Made by a program: the position numbers and the translations under genes
Assembly: GCF_900155685.1 (NCBI RefSeq)
Contig: NZ_LT732548.1
Span: 4,750,163 to 4,814,162 of the forward strand
Direction: 5' to 3'
Length of the DNA: 64,000 bases
From: Paenibacillus bouchesdurhonensis
GTDB lineage: Bacteria; Bacillota; Bacilli; Paenibacillales; Paenibacillaceae
Notes under the pieces: generated by a model
What the model saw: the letters and a program-made list of their open reading frames with translations, nothing else
The model's database searches: none
What the model was told of the DNA's origin: nothing
In this document: positions 34,539 through 43,604 of the stretch, in pieces
How positions within the stretch are numbered: the stretch's first letter is position 1
Layout: the number at the start of each line of letters is the position of its first letter

Positions 34539-35306
34539 TTACGCTCCCTGAATATCCGCCATTTCCAGCACAACAGGACAATGATCGCTGCCCATAACAT
34601 GACAATCGATCTGTGCATCCACCAAGCTCTCACTCAGCCGGTTCGAGACCAGAAAATAATCGATCCTCCAACCGATATTCCGCTCTCTTACCTTCGGCAT
34701 ATATGACCACCAGCTGTAGACATTATCCCGATCGGGATAGAAATAACGGAACGTGTCTATAAATCCCGCCTCTAACAGCTTCGTCATTTTCTCCCGCTCC
34801 TCCAGCGTAAAGCCGGAATTACCGACGTTCGATTTGGCATTCTTGATGTCGATCTCCCGATGCGCGACATTCATATCCCCAGTTACGATAACCGGTTTAT
34901 GCCGATCCAGCCCTACCAAGTAACTGCGAAACCGCTCCTCCCACTCCAATCGATCGGGCAGCCTGGATAAGTCCCGCTTCGCATTCGGCGTGTATACATT
35001 CACCAAATAGAATGCCTCGTACTCCAGCGTAATGATTCGCCCTTCCGGCTCCGAATCCTCTTCTATCCCGTATCGCACAGATAGCGGCTTGATTCTCGTA
35101 AACACGGCGGTTCCTGAATAGCCCTTCTTCTCTGCATAGTTCCAATACTGCTCATATTCTTCGCCGAGCTCCAGGTCGATTTGCCCGGCCTGAAGCTTCG
35201 TTTCCTGAACGCAAAATATATCCGCATCCGCTGTCCGGAAATAATCATAAAATCCTTTGTTTACACATGCTCTAAGCCCGTTGACATTCCATGACACCAG
35301 CTTCAT
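34539..35306 (-). CDS. xth: Exodeoxyribonuclease III (AP endonuclease)
   Basis: 255 residues of the EEP fold; repairs abasic sites and removes 3' blocks. Seen: SWNVNGLRA with N7, VQETK with metal-binding E35, VTGDMNVAH with D144 and N146, and GSDHCPV with D241/H242. Called exoA in Bacillus. It is a stand-alone gene convergent with doxX. Confidence 0.96.
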   Translation of the reverse strand: MKLVSWNVNGLRACVNKGFYDYFRTADADIFCVQETKLQAGQIDLELGEEYEQYWNYAEKKGYSGTAVFTRIKPLSVRYGIEEDSEPEGRIITLEYEAFYLVNVYTPNAKRDLSRLPDRLEWEERFRSYLVGLDRHKPVIVTGDMNVAHREIDIKNAKSNVGNSGFTLEEREKMTKLLEAGFIDTFRYFYPDRDNVYSWWSYMPKVRERNIGWRIDYFLVSNRLSESLVDAQIDCHVMGSDHCPVVLEMADIQGA

Positions 35307-35366
35307 TCCTTCTATCTCCTCTGCCTTGATATCACCATAATTTCTCTTATATTTTGAAGCCTTAAC

Positions 35367-35397
35367 TCAAAATTTACAATCTTTATTCAAAATTTAC
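35367..35397 (+). promoter_or_regulatory. Direct repeat upstream of the GAF-LuxR gene
   Basis: Two copies of TCAAAATTTAC at 35367-35377 and 35387-35397, exactly 20 bp apart, so on one face of the helix. It lies 75 nt before the start codon of the regulator and may be its own operator. No clear -10/-35 was identified. Confidence 0.4.
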
Positions 35398-35470
35398 GTT
35401 TACCGACCCGATAAATAGGAAGAGAGCTACATTTTTTTTGAATTGAAAGGCCGTAAGGGGGTTACACATC

Positions 35471-36208
35471 ATGTCAGAAAAAATAGCTGCATCACATCAA
35501 TCGTCCTCAAGCTCAGCCGCCGTCTTTACATCCCAATCGCATTTTGTGCAAATTGTGCGCAGCAACAAATCACTGATTACTATATTTCAAGAGTGCATCG
35601 ACAACATTAAGGAGCATTTATCAGGCACCTACCTGTTTCTCCTCACCGATGAGGAAGGAGTCCTGTTGGCTATGGACTATTGCCAAAACCTGCAAGAGGT
35701 CGTGCGCAAGTCCGAGATTCGCGTAGGCATGTATTTTACGGAGGAGAGCTGCGGGGTCAATGCAATATCGGAAGCGATGGCCCGCCGAAGTCCAATTTAT
35801 TTGCCACCGGAAGAACACGAAAGTCCCTTCTTTAAGAACTGGCACTGCTTCTCCACACCGCTGACCCTCGGGTCGCGAACGATAGGCTATCTTGATGTCT
35901 CCACCATTAACGCGAATATGAAAAGCGAACTGATCGCCATCGCCAAGCTGATTCCGGGTAACATGCTGAGCAGCCTGCAAAACCTGGCGGAGGCACAACC
36001 GCCGGAAAAGCCGCCAGTTCCTCTGACGGCGCGCCAACTGCATGTGCTTAGACTAATTGCGCAAGGCCAGACAGTCAAGTCCATCGCCCTTAAGTTAAAT
36101 ATTAAAGAATGTACCGTGAATCATCATAAAAAGATCATTTTCGAAAAGCTAGGTGTCCAGTCTAGTACGGAAGCCGTATCGGTTGCCAGTCGGATGTCCT
36201 ACTTATAG
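35471..36208 (+). CDS. LuxR-type regulator with N-terminal GAF-like domain
   Basis: 245 residues. Residues 30-165 resemble the GAF region of AcoR-type activators (LLTDEEGVLLAMDYCQ, VGMYFTEESCGVNAISEAMA, FFKNWHCFSTPL). Residues 180-240 are a LuxR helix-turn-helix (LTARQLHVLRLIAQGQTVKS, LNIKECTVNHHKKIIFEKLG). It keeps the effector-binding half of AcoR-like proteins but replaces the AAA+ domain with LuxR output. The target may be the adjacent permease or unlinked genes; unknown. Confidence 0.85.
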   Translation: MSEKIAASHQSSSSSAAVFTSQSHFVQIVRSNKSLITIFQECIDNIKEHLSGTYLFLLTDEEGVLLAMDYCQNLQEVVRKSEIRVGMYFTEESCGVNAISEAMARRSPIYLPPEEHESPFFKNWHCFSTPLTLGSRTIGYLDVSTINANMKSELIAIAKLIPGNMLSSLQNLAEAQPPEKPPVPLTARQLHVLRLIAQGQTVKSIALKLNIKECTVNHHKKIIFEKLGVQSSTEAVSVASRMSYL

Positions 36209-36428
36209 GCAACTAGCACCTAAAACATACCTATACATTCTTATAGGTGAACTATGTTAATATATGTGCTAAACTTTTTACAGATACCTGAAACAAAACA
36301 ATGCCCTAATTCTCGACAAATCATAGTTCTGAGCCCCATCGGAGGCGCGATGTAAATTGGGCGGTGAAAAGATTGGTAAATCGGGTTCACCGATCTCTTC
36401 CCCCTGACACATCTAAGGACGCCTATCC

Positions 36429-36465
36429 AAAAAAGGAGATAGCGATTGACGCTGCCTCCTTTTTT
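36429..36465. terminator. Bidirectional terminator
   Basis: Arms AAAAAAGGAG / CTCCTTTTTT with inner AGCG / CGCT. It sits between the convergent LuxR-type gene and the amino acid permease gene, and has T-runs on both strands. Confidence 0.8.
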
Positions 36466-36483
36466 GCCTGCGCTTATATATGC

Positions 36484-37857
36484 TTATGTGGGCTCTCCCT
36501 CCGGCCTCGCTCTTCGCACCTTGCCTCTGTCCTTGCTTTGCTCCCTGCTCCAAATCCGCTTCATCAGCAGCATTACTCCTCCAATCAGCACTACAAACCC
36601 CAGGCTGATCCACAAGCCCGGCCGGCTCATGGGATGGAGCACTGTGCCGCTTATGGCTAAAACGATGATTGCCGTGCTGATCCAGCGCTTCGTCTGCCCC
36701 CAGCCGCTTAGCTTCAGCAGCCTTCCGGACGTAAATAGGATGAAGATCCAGTTGTACATAAGCATCAGGCCTGCCGCAGTCGTCACGTACTCATACATTT
36801 TCTCCGGCATGAGCAGGGCTAACAGAATGGATCCGCTCAGAGCTAGGGCGGTAACGCCAATCGCATAATAGGGAGTCTCTCTTTGCCCGCCACTCACCCT
36901 AGCAAATACCGGAGGAGCATCTTTATTTTTGGCTAAAGTCACGAGGATCGTAATTACGGCAAATAGGGAAGCAATCATCGTTGAGAATCCGGCTATAATG
37001 AAAGCCCCATTAAAAAGATGCGGCACAAAGCTCAAGCCATAACCTTTAAGCGAAGCGACAAACGGACTCTCTTTCGTGCCCATGGTGTTCCAGGGGACTA
37101 GGCTTAGCGCCAGCACCAAAGAAGCCGTGTAAAGAACCGTCAATGTTCCAATCATCCATCGTCCCGCCTTAGGGCCTTCCTTAGGATCCTTCAAACGAAT
37201 TGCCAGAAGGCCCATAACCTCGATCCCCCCGAAGGCGTAGAACGCATATATGAGGCTGGACCATCCGCCTATTGCTCCTGCTGGGAAAAGAGGAACGGGC
37301 CAATTGGGCGCATGCTTCCCCCCGCCGAGCCAGCCTAAAATTGCAGCGCCGGCAATCGCCAGAAAGGCGATAATCGCCGCCAGCTTCATGACCGCAAACA
37401 AATGCTCTGCCCGTTCGAACCCTTTTGTCCCCAATATAATAATAACTAAGCCGAGTACGGCATAAATCAAAGCGAATACCCACATCGGCAGCCCTGGGAA
37501 CCAAAAGCGGGTAAATAGTGACAATGCTGCCATCTGGCTTCCCATAATTAAAATCTCCGAAGAAAGATATACCCATCCGCTCCCGAAGCCAGCCCAGCGC
37601 CCGAAACCTTTCCGCGCATACACGCAAAACGAGCCCTCCTGCGGGTCTTGCGAGCTCATGCGGGCAAGCACGTCAAATACGACGAATGTTCCGATTGCAG
37701 CCAGTAAAAATGCTGGGATGATGGCCGGTCCTCCAATTTTTACGCCTACGCCCGTGCCAAGGAAATAGCCAGTACCGATCGTGCAGGCTACTCCCATTAA
37801 CGACAATTGCCACCAGTGCAGCGGCTTATCCTTTGCTTCCTTGCTTGTCTTGTTCAA
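36484..37857 (-). CDS. APC-family amino acid permease
   Basis: About 457 residues and 12 predicted membrane helices; seen LMGVACTIGTGYFLGTGVGV in helix 1 and FGGIEVMGLLAIRLKDPKEG in helix 6, both APC hallmarks. The start is uncertain: a TTG at 37857 has AAGGAG six bases upstream, while ATGs at 37905 and 37881 lack ribosome sites. The substrate is unknown; it resembles permeases for neutral or aromatic amino acids. Confidence 0.88.
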   Translation of the reverse strand: MNKTSKEAKDKPLHWWQLSLMGVACTIGTGYFLGTGVGVKIGGPAIIPAFLLAAIGTFVVFDVLARMSSQDPQEGSFCVYARKGFGRWAGFGSGWVYLSSEILIMGSQMAALSLFTRFWFPGLPMWVFALIYAVLGLVIIILGTKGFERAEHLFAVMKLAAIIAFLAIAGAAILGWLGGGKHAPNWPVPLFPAGAIGGWSSLIYAFYAFGGIEVMGLLAIRLKDPKEGPKAGRWMIGTLTVLYTASLVLALSLVPWNTMGTKESPFVASLKGYGLSFVPHLFNGAFIIAGFSTMIASLFAVITILVTLAKNKDAPPVFARVSGGQRETPYYAIGVTALALSGSILLALLMPEKMYEYVTTAAGLMLMYNWIFILFTSGRLLKLSGWGQTKRWISTAIIVLAISGTVLHPMSRPGLWISLGFVVLIGGVMLLMKRIWSREQSKDRGKVRRARPEGEPT

Positions 37858-37943
37858 GGCAAACTCCTTATCCTCAACCATGTATTTGCACTTTGCACCA
37901 ATCATGGCTTATTGTGCTGACAAGGGGGCGTAAATATTCTGCG

Positions 37944-38456
37944 CTAAACTGATATTTCTGCGGGCACGGCTCCCAAAGCCGCTTCCGCCAGCAGCTTCAT
38001 GTAGTCGAGCGACTGCTCCAAAGGCATCCCTTTACCGAAATAGCTGTATTTTCTCCCACTCATAAGTACATAGACATCGATCTGGTCTGCCGGCCTTCCG
38101 TAAGCAGAATGCCAGAACACATTCGTCATATGGACGAATGCTAGGATCACTTCAGCATCATCCTGAGCCAAGAACTTCTGGACAATAAATTCTTCTGCCT
38201 GCTTGCTGTGCCAGACGGCCTGAAAAATCATGACCAGATTCAGCTCCAATTCTGCAACGTTCGTATTCCACTGTTCATAGAGAGCCACGGGATAATCCAT
38301 TGAATTGGCTTCTTTAAATATTCTTTCCAATTGCTCGATCATGGTGAGATACACATGCCGGTAATGGGTTTCGCCTAAAAAATCCTCGACTCGCTTCGGC
38401 CAACGGCGCTCCAGCAGTACATGTATCGGCATCCGGCTTCTTGCCTCCGGCATCAT
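37944..38456 (-). CDS. Hypothetical protein, 170 residues
   Basis: Soluble, helix-rich protein not recognised. Visible features: RRWPKRVEDFLGETHYRHVY, TNVAELELNLVMIFQAVWHS, and a beta-like DQIDVYVLMSGRKYSYFGKG. It is the last gene of a probable three-gene unit with the phosphoesterase and the 72-residue protein. Confidence 0.6.
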   Translation of the reverse strand: MMPEARSRMPIHVLLERRWPKRVEDFLGETHYRHVYLTMIEQLERIFKEANSMDYPVALYEQWNTNVAELELNLVMIFQAVWHSKQAEEFIVQKFLAQDDAEVILAFVHMTNVFWHSAYGRPADQIDVYVLMSGRKYSYFGKGMPLEQSLDYMKLLAEAALGAVPAEISV

Positions 38457-38520
38457 GCCCTAATATTCATTAATCGTGTGCCCTACCGCATATTGCACTC
38501 TTTGGCGCCATGTCAGCCTT

Positions 38521-38739
38521 TTACACGGAAGAGAGATGCCTTCTGCGGAATAAGTCCGAAGCCATTCTCTCTTCCAATTCATCCAGAGCTCCGCAATATA
38601 ATCGATAACTGGTGTCTCCACTTCCGAACAAGGCGGTCACTGCTTCCTTCCAGTCAAGCTCAAGCATCTCATCCATGAAATCAAGGAACTCATCGGGCAG
38701 TTCTCCGTCGCCCCAAGTGTAGGCGCCAAGCAAAGTCAA
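38521..38739 (-). CDS. Hypothetical small acidic protein
   Basis: Up to 72 residues from a TTG at 38739, which overlaps the phosphoesterase stop (TTGA). Acidic N-terminal half (DGELPDEFLDFMDEMLELDW) and basic C-terminal end. There is no ribosome site of its own, so translation would depend on coupling; a later start at the FMDEM methionines is possible. Function unknown. Confidence 0.5.
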   Translation of the reverse strand: MTLLGAYTWGDGELPDEFLDFMDEMLELDWKEAVTALFGSGDTSYRLYCGALDELEERMASDLFRRRHLSSV

Positions 38740-39980
38740 ATAAACTGTTCTAATTCAAACTCATCCAGCAGCTTTCCTTCCACATCATAAGCCTGATAAA
38801 TCAAGGTGCTTCCGTTAATCGTGACCCCGGCAAACATTTGCTTTCCATTTTGAAAATGAACGGCATGATAGAACCGATCCTTCTTCTTCTCGTTAAATTT
38901 CTGTCCTGCTGTATTTATAGTGACATACACCGTGCCCTCGCCCGAAGCGGCAACCTTCCCGCCATGAACAGGATAAGAACGCGAGTATTCGTGATTATGC
39001 CCCTGCAGCACCAGATCAACACGGAACTCATCGAACACCTCGGCCCATTCCTGAATCTTGCTATAGCTATTTCCGCCGTATACCGGACGGTGGATGGCAA
39101 CGATTTTCCACAGCTTGTCCGTGCTCTGTAGATCCTTGCGGAGCCATTCGGTCTGACTGGCAATATTGGATTCCGTATTCATAATGGTGAAATGGGCATC
39201 CCCATAGTCGAACGAATAAGAAGTGCCGGGAAGGGAGTTCACCGCCCCATTATTCGGTAGATTGAAATGAGATGTGTACCGACCTGCCTCACCGTTCACC
39301 TCATCATGATTGCCTGTCACAGGCATAAGCGGAATACTGGGCAGCCATTTGGACGCTTTGCTGAAAAAATAATCCCAAGAAGCCTCATTCTCGGGGTTCT
39401 CCGTCAAATCTCCGTTATGAACTATAAAACGGGCATCCGGAAAAGCCGCAAAAGCCTGATCCAGTGTCCTGCCCCACAGCTCGAAATCCGCTTCGGTCTC
39501 TCCCTGCGAATCCGCAACATTTATAAATGTGAACCCCTCCGCAGTTAATTGTTCCGTTGTAAACATAGCCGCCTCGCTCCAGCCCTCCGCTAGTCCACTT
39601 CCTACACGGTAAACATATGTTGTACCCGGCTTCAGATCAGTGATTTCCACCTGGTGAGCCATATTCTGCCCACCGGAGCCGATGGAAACGATGCTGGACC
39701 CAGCCCGGTAAGTCAATGTATCGCTCCCCCCCAGCTTCCCGGCATCGGTGCCCTCGACAATCTGCAGCTTCTCTTCCGCATAACTCCCGGCTTCGCTGTA
39801 CCAAGTGAACGCTCTGGAAGTTCGGGCATCTCCTTTTAACGTGGTGACCAATGATTTAGGTTTACCGGGAAAATAAGCAGCATCCTCCCCTTCCTGCAGC
39901 CATTTAAGTCCTATCACCCCTGCAAGCATTACGGCGCAAAGACTGCCCAGCCATCCGATCCCCTGAAATCTTTTCATCAT
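38736..39980 (-). CDS. Purple-acid-phosphatase-like metallophosphoesterase
   Basis: 414 residues. An N-terminal membrane anchor or signal (about residues 8-27) exposes it outside the cell. Residues 40-145 form a fibronectin-like domain as in purple acid phosphatases. The catalytic domain has the metal motifs NVADSQGE, VHNGDLTEN, TGNHDEVNG, IHRPVYGG and GHNHEYSR. It is expected to release phosphate from external phosphomonoesters. AGGAGG precedes the ATG pair. No PhoP box was found upstream. Confidence 0.9.
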   Translation of the reverse strand: MMKRFQGIGWLGSLCAVMLAGVIGLKWLQEGEDAAYFPGKPKSLVTTLKGDARTSRAFTWYSEAGSYAEEKLQIVEGTDAGKLGGSDTLTYRAGSSIVSIGSGGQNMAHQVEITDLKPGTTYVYRVGSGLAEGWSEAAMFTTEQLTAEGFTFINVADSQGETEADFELWGRTLDQAFAAFPDARFIVHNGDLTENPENEASWDYFFSKASKWLPSIPLMPVTGNHDEVNGEAGRYTSHFNLPNNGAVNSLPGTSYSFDYGDAHFTIMNTESNIASQTEWLRKDLQSTDKLWKIVAIHRPVYGGNSYSKIQEWAEVFDEFRVDLVLQGHNHEYSRSYPVHGGKVAASGEGTVYVTINTAGQKFNEKKKDRFYHAVHFQNGKQMFAGVTINGSTLIYQAYDVEGKLLDEFELEQFI

Positions 39981-40127
39981 GCGCCTCTTCCTCCTGTATC
40001 ATGTTGTCTAAGATTTTTCACCTTCTAGTCCCCAATGTCAACGAAACGGCAGGAACTTTAAGCTCATTTTCAGTTTCGGCTTTGCCGCTGCATTTACGTG
40101 AGACGAGAGCAGTACGGAATGAGAAGG

Positions 40128-40754
40128 TTATCCAAACAGCTCAACAAAGGCCTGCCAGCCGAAATATATGCCGAAGGCAATCAGCATCCACCCTGAGAGA
40201 AACGAAATGCCCGTTAACAAGCGGGGCGTCAAGTAACGCCGAAGCCCGCTGGACATGACGGCCATCGTCAAATCCCATGCCATAAGCCCAAGAATCACCG
40301 CTGAAGTATATAGCACCAATTCTTTCACTCCATAGGTTTGAGCCGCCTTTGCCAGGATCGAGCCGTAAATACCTAGCCAGAACATGATCGACAGCGGGTT
40401 CGAGATAGATAGAATGAATCCCGTGCCAAACGATTTGGACAACGATTCATGGCTGGCATTCCGATACTCTGCCACTTGCTTTGCTCCCCGAAGTCCGTCC
40501 CACCCGCTGTAAATGAGCACAAAACAGCCAAATAGCCATAAGAAGGATTTTACAAACGGAATCTGCAGAAAATGAACCGTTCCAAAATAGACGAGTGCAA
40601 TAAAAATAAAATCAGCTGCCAGGGAGCCGAGGCCCAGAATCCAGGAATTCCAGAAACCGCCTCGAATCCCACGATCCATCTGCGCGGCATTAATTGGACC
40701 GATCGGCGCAGCAAGAGACAACCCAAGTAGAATATAACTTAAAAACAAGCTCAT
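40128..40754 (-). CDS. LysE-family amino acid exporter
   Basis: 208 residues from the ATG at 40754, preceded by GGAGGGGGAAGG; an ATG at 40769 lies inside that ribosome site. Six hydrophobic helices, N-terminal LLGLSLAAPIGPINAAQMDR with the LysE signature GPxxA, and NPLSIMFWLGIYG in the middle. It probably exports an amino acid; the substrate is unknown. Confidence 0.9.
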   Translation of the reverse strand: MSLFLSYILLGLSLAAPIGPINAAQMDRGIRGGFWNSWILGLGSLAADFIFIALVYFGTVHFLQIPFVKSFLWLFGCFVLIYSGWDGLRGAKQVAEYRNASHESLSKSFGTGFILSISNPLSIMFWLGIYGSILAKAAQTYGVKELVLYTSAVILGLMAWDLTMAVMSSGLRRYLTPRLLTGISFLSGWMLIAFGIYFGWQAFVELFG

Positions 40755-40838
40755 GCCTTCCCCCTCCATCCCCTGACACTACCAGCGGCGAACTTGTACC
40801 ATTTTATTCAGGGTGGAAGGATTGTACGACCAAATAAG

Positions 40839-41588
40839 TTAATTTTTCTTTAGATGAATATCGGCAAAGGGACACCGCGAATTGGACGGAGCAGTATCAT
40901 CTCCCAGAAAATATTGCTTCCACTCAAAGTTGTCCTTACTTCCATAGCTATTCAGATCGGGATGAATACCTACGGCATCATACTGCAAGACGCGTTCCCT
41001 GATTTTGCTCTTGATTTGGGCCGCCGATTCGCTGGATGAGTTGAACTCCACGAGCACCCAGCGAGGCGTAATAGCGAGAATGAAATAAGGGAAATACCGG
41101 CTTTGCCGCAATCGATGAGCCGGTGTAGCGCAATACATGAAATACTGCTCTTGGCCAAAACAATACTCCCAGACTGGATCATGAGGATCGGCGGGGATAC
41201 GGGCGGGCCAGTCATGTTTATCCAAAGCCCGGACTTTGAGCAGCAGCCTCCAGAATATTTCCTTATATTCCTCGACGGTACAATTATCAGCTAGTTCCTT
41301 CGGCGTTTCACAAAATAGAACCAATGAAGTATACTTGCCACAGCTTCTGGCTTCTTCCCCGTAACGTTCCAGCAACAAGGCCATCTCTGCCGCAGCCTGG
41401 CCGCTGCTCGGTTCCCCGATGAAGCCGTATCTGAAATGCCCCCGTTTAAATCCAATGGTTGCCGGGATACATGGGAATAAATACGAGGGATCGGACAGTT
41501 TCATGGCAAAATGCCGATAAGCCTCGTATTTCCAAGCATTTTCTTTTAATGACAACTCTTTCACTCGGGCTTGATCGTACAGCATCAT
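40839..41588 (-). CDS. YqcI/YcgG family protein
   Basis: 249 residues from the ATG at 41588 after AAAGGAGG. Seen: SYLFPCIPATIGFKRGHFRY with the family's FPC motif, and FGQEQYFMYCATPAHRLRQS and the terminal SNSRCPF. The family is cytosolic and of unknown function; conserved Cys and His suggest heme or metal binding, as reported for some relatives, but that is not provable here. Confidence 0.85.
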   Translation of the reverse strand: MMLYDQARVKELSLKENAWKYEAYRHFAMKLSDPSYLFPCIPATIGFKRGHFRYGFIGEPSSGQAAAEMALLLERYGEEARSCGKYTSLVLFCETPKELADNCTVEEYKEIFWRLLLKVRALDKHDWPARIPADPHDPVWEYCFGQEQYFMYCATPAHRLRQSRYFPYFILAITPRWVLVEFNSSSESAAQIKSKIRERVLQYDAVGIHPDLNSYGSKDNFEWKQYFLGDDTAPSNSRCPFADIHLKKN

Positions 41589-41664
41589 ACCTAATCCTCC
41601 TTTATAGTACACAGTATTGTAGGAGGGAGAGATGTGTGATTGTCCCGTTTCATAACTTTTCAGA

Positions 41665-41693
41665 TTGACAACTGCGACATTCGGGCATATAAT
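41665..41693 (+). promoter_or_regulatory. Consensus SigA promoter for the OsmC gene
   Basis: -35 TTGACA at 41665-41670, 17 nt spacer, -10 TATAAT at 41688-41693: a perfect consensus, implying strong constitutive expression unless repressed. Confidence 0.9.
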
Positions 41694-41751
41694 TCAATAA
41701 AACCTAGCGGATAAGTATGTTTTAGAATTGTAAAAAGGGAGAGATTTTTCA

Positions 41752-42198
41752 ATGGCTGCTGTACAAACCTTCAAAGCAACTGCACATCTTCAAAACGGCG
41801 TTCAAGTTAAGACGACTGCCCGCCAATTCGAGCTGATCATCGACGAGCCGAAGAGCTTGGGCGGGACGGACACGGGCATGAACCCGGTCGAGGCCCTGCT
41901 TGCTTCGCTTGGTGCATGCCAAGCCATCGTTGCCCGAGTCTACGCGCCGAAATTTGATGTCAAGCTGGATGATTTCCGTGTTGAAGTGGAAGGCGACATC
42001 GATTTGGACGGATTTTTCAATAGATCATCGGTTCGTCCAGGTTACTCCGATATTCGATACACATTCTACGTCAAGACCAGCTCGCCTCAGGATAAGGTCG
42101 AGGAGTTTGTTCAGTTCCTGGAGAGCAAGTGCCCTGTCGGGGACACGATCGCGAACCCGGTCAACTTGAAGCTGGATCGCATCGTAATTGAAAATTAA
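41752..42198 (+). CDS. OsmC/Ohr-family peroxide-reducing protein
   Basis: 148 residues. Two conserved cysteines: C56 in LASLGACQAIVA and C127 in LESKCPVGDT, which form the thiol pair that reduces organic peroxides. Sequence is closer to OsmC/YhfA than to Ohr. It has a perfect promoter and its own terminator, so is monocistronic. Confidence 0.92.
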   Translation: MAAVQTFKATAHLQNGVQVKTTARQFELIIDEPKSLGGTDTGMNPVEALLASLGACQAIVARVYAPKFDVKLDDFRVEVEGDIDLDGFFNRSSVRPGYSDIRYTFYVKTSSPQDKVEEFVQFLESKCPVGDTIANPVNLKLDRIVIEN

Positions 42199-42238
42199 AC
42201 TGCTCGAAATGATCGATCTATTTTCTTATTTAAAAATC

Positions 42239-42280
42239 AAAGGGAGCCCAGGCGTATGATGACCTGTAAGCTCCCTTTTT
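42239..42280. terminator. Bidirectional terminator
   Basis: Arms AAAGGGAGC / GCTCCCTTT with inner AGG / CCT; TTTTTG follows on the plus strand and AAA precedes. It separates osmC and the convergent lipoprotein gene. Confidence 0.8.
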
Positions 42281-42285
42281 GTTCA

Positions 42286-43416
42286 TTACTCATCTTTAAT
42301 TTTGATCTTCATCTGGATGACCGATATCGAGCCTTGATCGCTCTGCTCCGCTTTGACAAGCTCTCCGTCGAATTTCTCTCCCTTGACTCCATACCCTTCC
42401 TTGGCCGCTTTCGGCATATCTTCCGCCGGCACGACCCTCAAGACAATATAAAACGTATCAACGTTCTTCGGCTTCTTCATTTGAAGGCTAAACGCCCCAT
42501 CGGGCATGACTTGGGCATTCTCTCCATACCCAATATTCCAGTGATCTGGTATGTCCACATCTGCCTTTATCCTTACTCCTTCAAGCAAGTTGCTCTTGGC
42601 TTTAATCTGATAATTAGTGCCGTCGAACGAAATTACCGGTGTAATCCATATGTCGGGGCTGCCGTAATCCTCCGGCCTCTCGCCGGGGATTTCAACCTCC
42701 CATTCCTCATCGGCTGATTCTGGATTCGCACCTACGCGAATGAAGGCAACAGCCTTCTTGTAAATTTGCTCCGATTTCTCGTACTGGTGGATATACGGCC
42801 CGGTCAGCTTATTGCCATCCTTGCCGTATGCCTCCACTTCGCCCGCTTGCTCCTCAGGTACGAAGCTGATTGTAATATCCAGTGTTCCCTCTTTAATATT
42901 CGGCTTCTTGATATCGAATTGAAACGTGCCGTCCCGCCCGATGTCTGCCTCATCATTGTATCCCCACATATTGTAGCCCGTGGCGGTGATATCGGCCTTC
43001 ATCTTGACTCCCGGCAGCAAATTTGTCGTGCCAGTGACCGAGACGCGTTCGTTTTCCAGCCTAGCCTTTCCTTTAATCCATACATTTGAATCCCCTTGAT
43101 CCGCTGGAGCATCCTTCAAGTTTCCGTTCGTTTCGATTTCGTAATTTACTTTTTGCCCGTCGCCATCATTTGACGATGCATTGGAGTCTGGCACAGGATT
43201 GGAAGTATCGTTCCCATCCGCGATCGATACAGCCGGGTTATCCTCCGCCTTCCCCTCGTCGCTGTTTTTACCGCAGCCGGCAAGCACGATGACAGCGATC
43301 AGGATCATTGCCCAGACGAGCAGCATAGATCGCAGGGTCATATTTTCAAACCATTTCTGCTGTTGTACCGTTTGCCCTTCTTGCATTTGTGTCATCCTCT
43401 TCTGTGTCAATCTCAT
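42286..43416 (-). CDS. Hypothetical lipoprotein with two internal repeats
   Basis: 376 residues at most. A hydrophobic segment with lipobox VIVLAGC places the lipidated cysteine at residue 48, after an unusually long polar N-terminus; the real start may be the ATG at 43386. The outer part carries an acidic Asn/Ser/Asp linker and two copies of one domain: WIKGKARLENERVSVTGTTN and NLLPGVKMKADI against NLLEGVRIKADVDIPDHWNI, each ending in a VVP or FVP motif. Function unknown. It is divergent from the VTC operon and might share the control region at 43.5 kb. Confidence 0.75.
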   Translation of the reverse strand: MRLTQKRMTQMQEGQTVQQQKWFENMTLRSMLLVWAMILIAVIVLAGCGKNSDEGKAEDNPAVSIADGNDTSNPVPDSNASSNDGDGQKVNYEIETNGNLKDAPADQGDSNVWIKGKARLENERVSVTGTTNLLPGVKMKADITATGYNMWGYNDEADIGRDGTFQFDIKKPNIKEGTLDITISFVPEEQAGEVEAYGKDGNKLTGPYIHQYEKSEQIYKKAVAFIRVGANPESADEEWEVEIPGERPEDYGSPDIWITPVISFDGTNYQIKAKSNLLEGVRIKADVDIPDHWNIGYGENAQVMPDGAFSLQMKKPKNVDTFYIVLRVVPAEDMPKAAKEGYGVKGEKFDGELVKAEQSDQGSISVIQMKIKIKDE

Positions 43417-43510
43417 CTTCCTCTAACGTTCCTTTCGCTAGTCATTCTTAAGCACTTATGTATAATATCCAAATTATTCATTACCCCAATTTGAAATATC
43501 GAAACACCTT

Positions 43511-43538
43511 TTAACATTCAGTTTACATTCAGTTCACA
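43511..43538 (+). promoter_or_regulatory. Candidate PhoP box (three 11-bp-spaced repeats)
   Basis: TTAACA (43511), TTTACA (43522) and TTCACA (43533), each separated by the same TTCAG spacer, giving an exact 11 bp period. PhoP~P of Bacillota binds TT(A/T/C)ACA repeats with this spacing upstream of phosphate-starvation genes. Orientation fits the plus-strand VTC operon; a possible -10 TAGGAT lies at 43565-43570, 26 nt further. Confidence 0.7.
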
Positions 43539-43604
43539 TTAAGTGAGAAATCAGAAAAGGTTGCTAGGATGAATCTTGTAACTGACAAGGCAAGTTGACT
43601 GGTT

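Noticed and set aside
36364..36868. Plus-strand ORFs over the end of the APC permease gene
   Set aside because: They are shadows of the permease frame and cross a bidirectional terminator.
38457..38520. Frameshift joining the 72- and 170-residue hypothetical genes
   Set aside because: The gap between the two frames does not read through in either frame and the two proteins show no sign of one domain.
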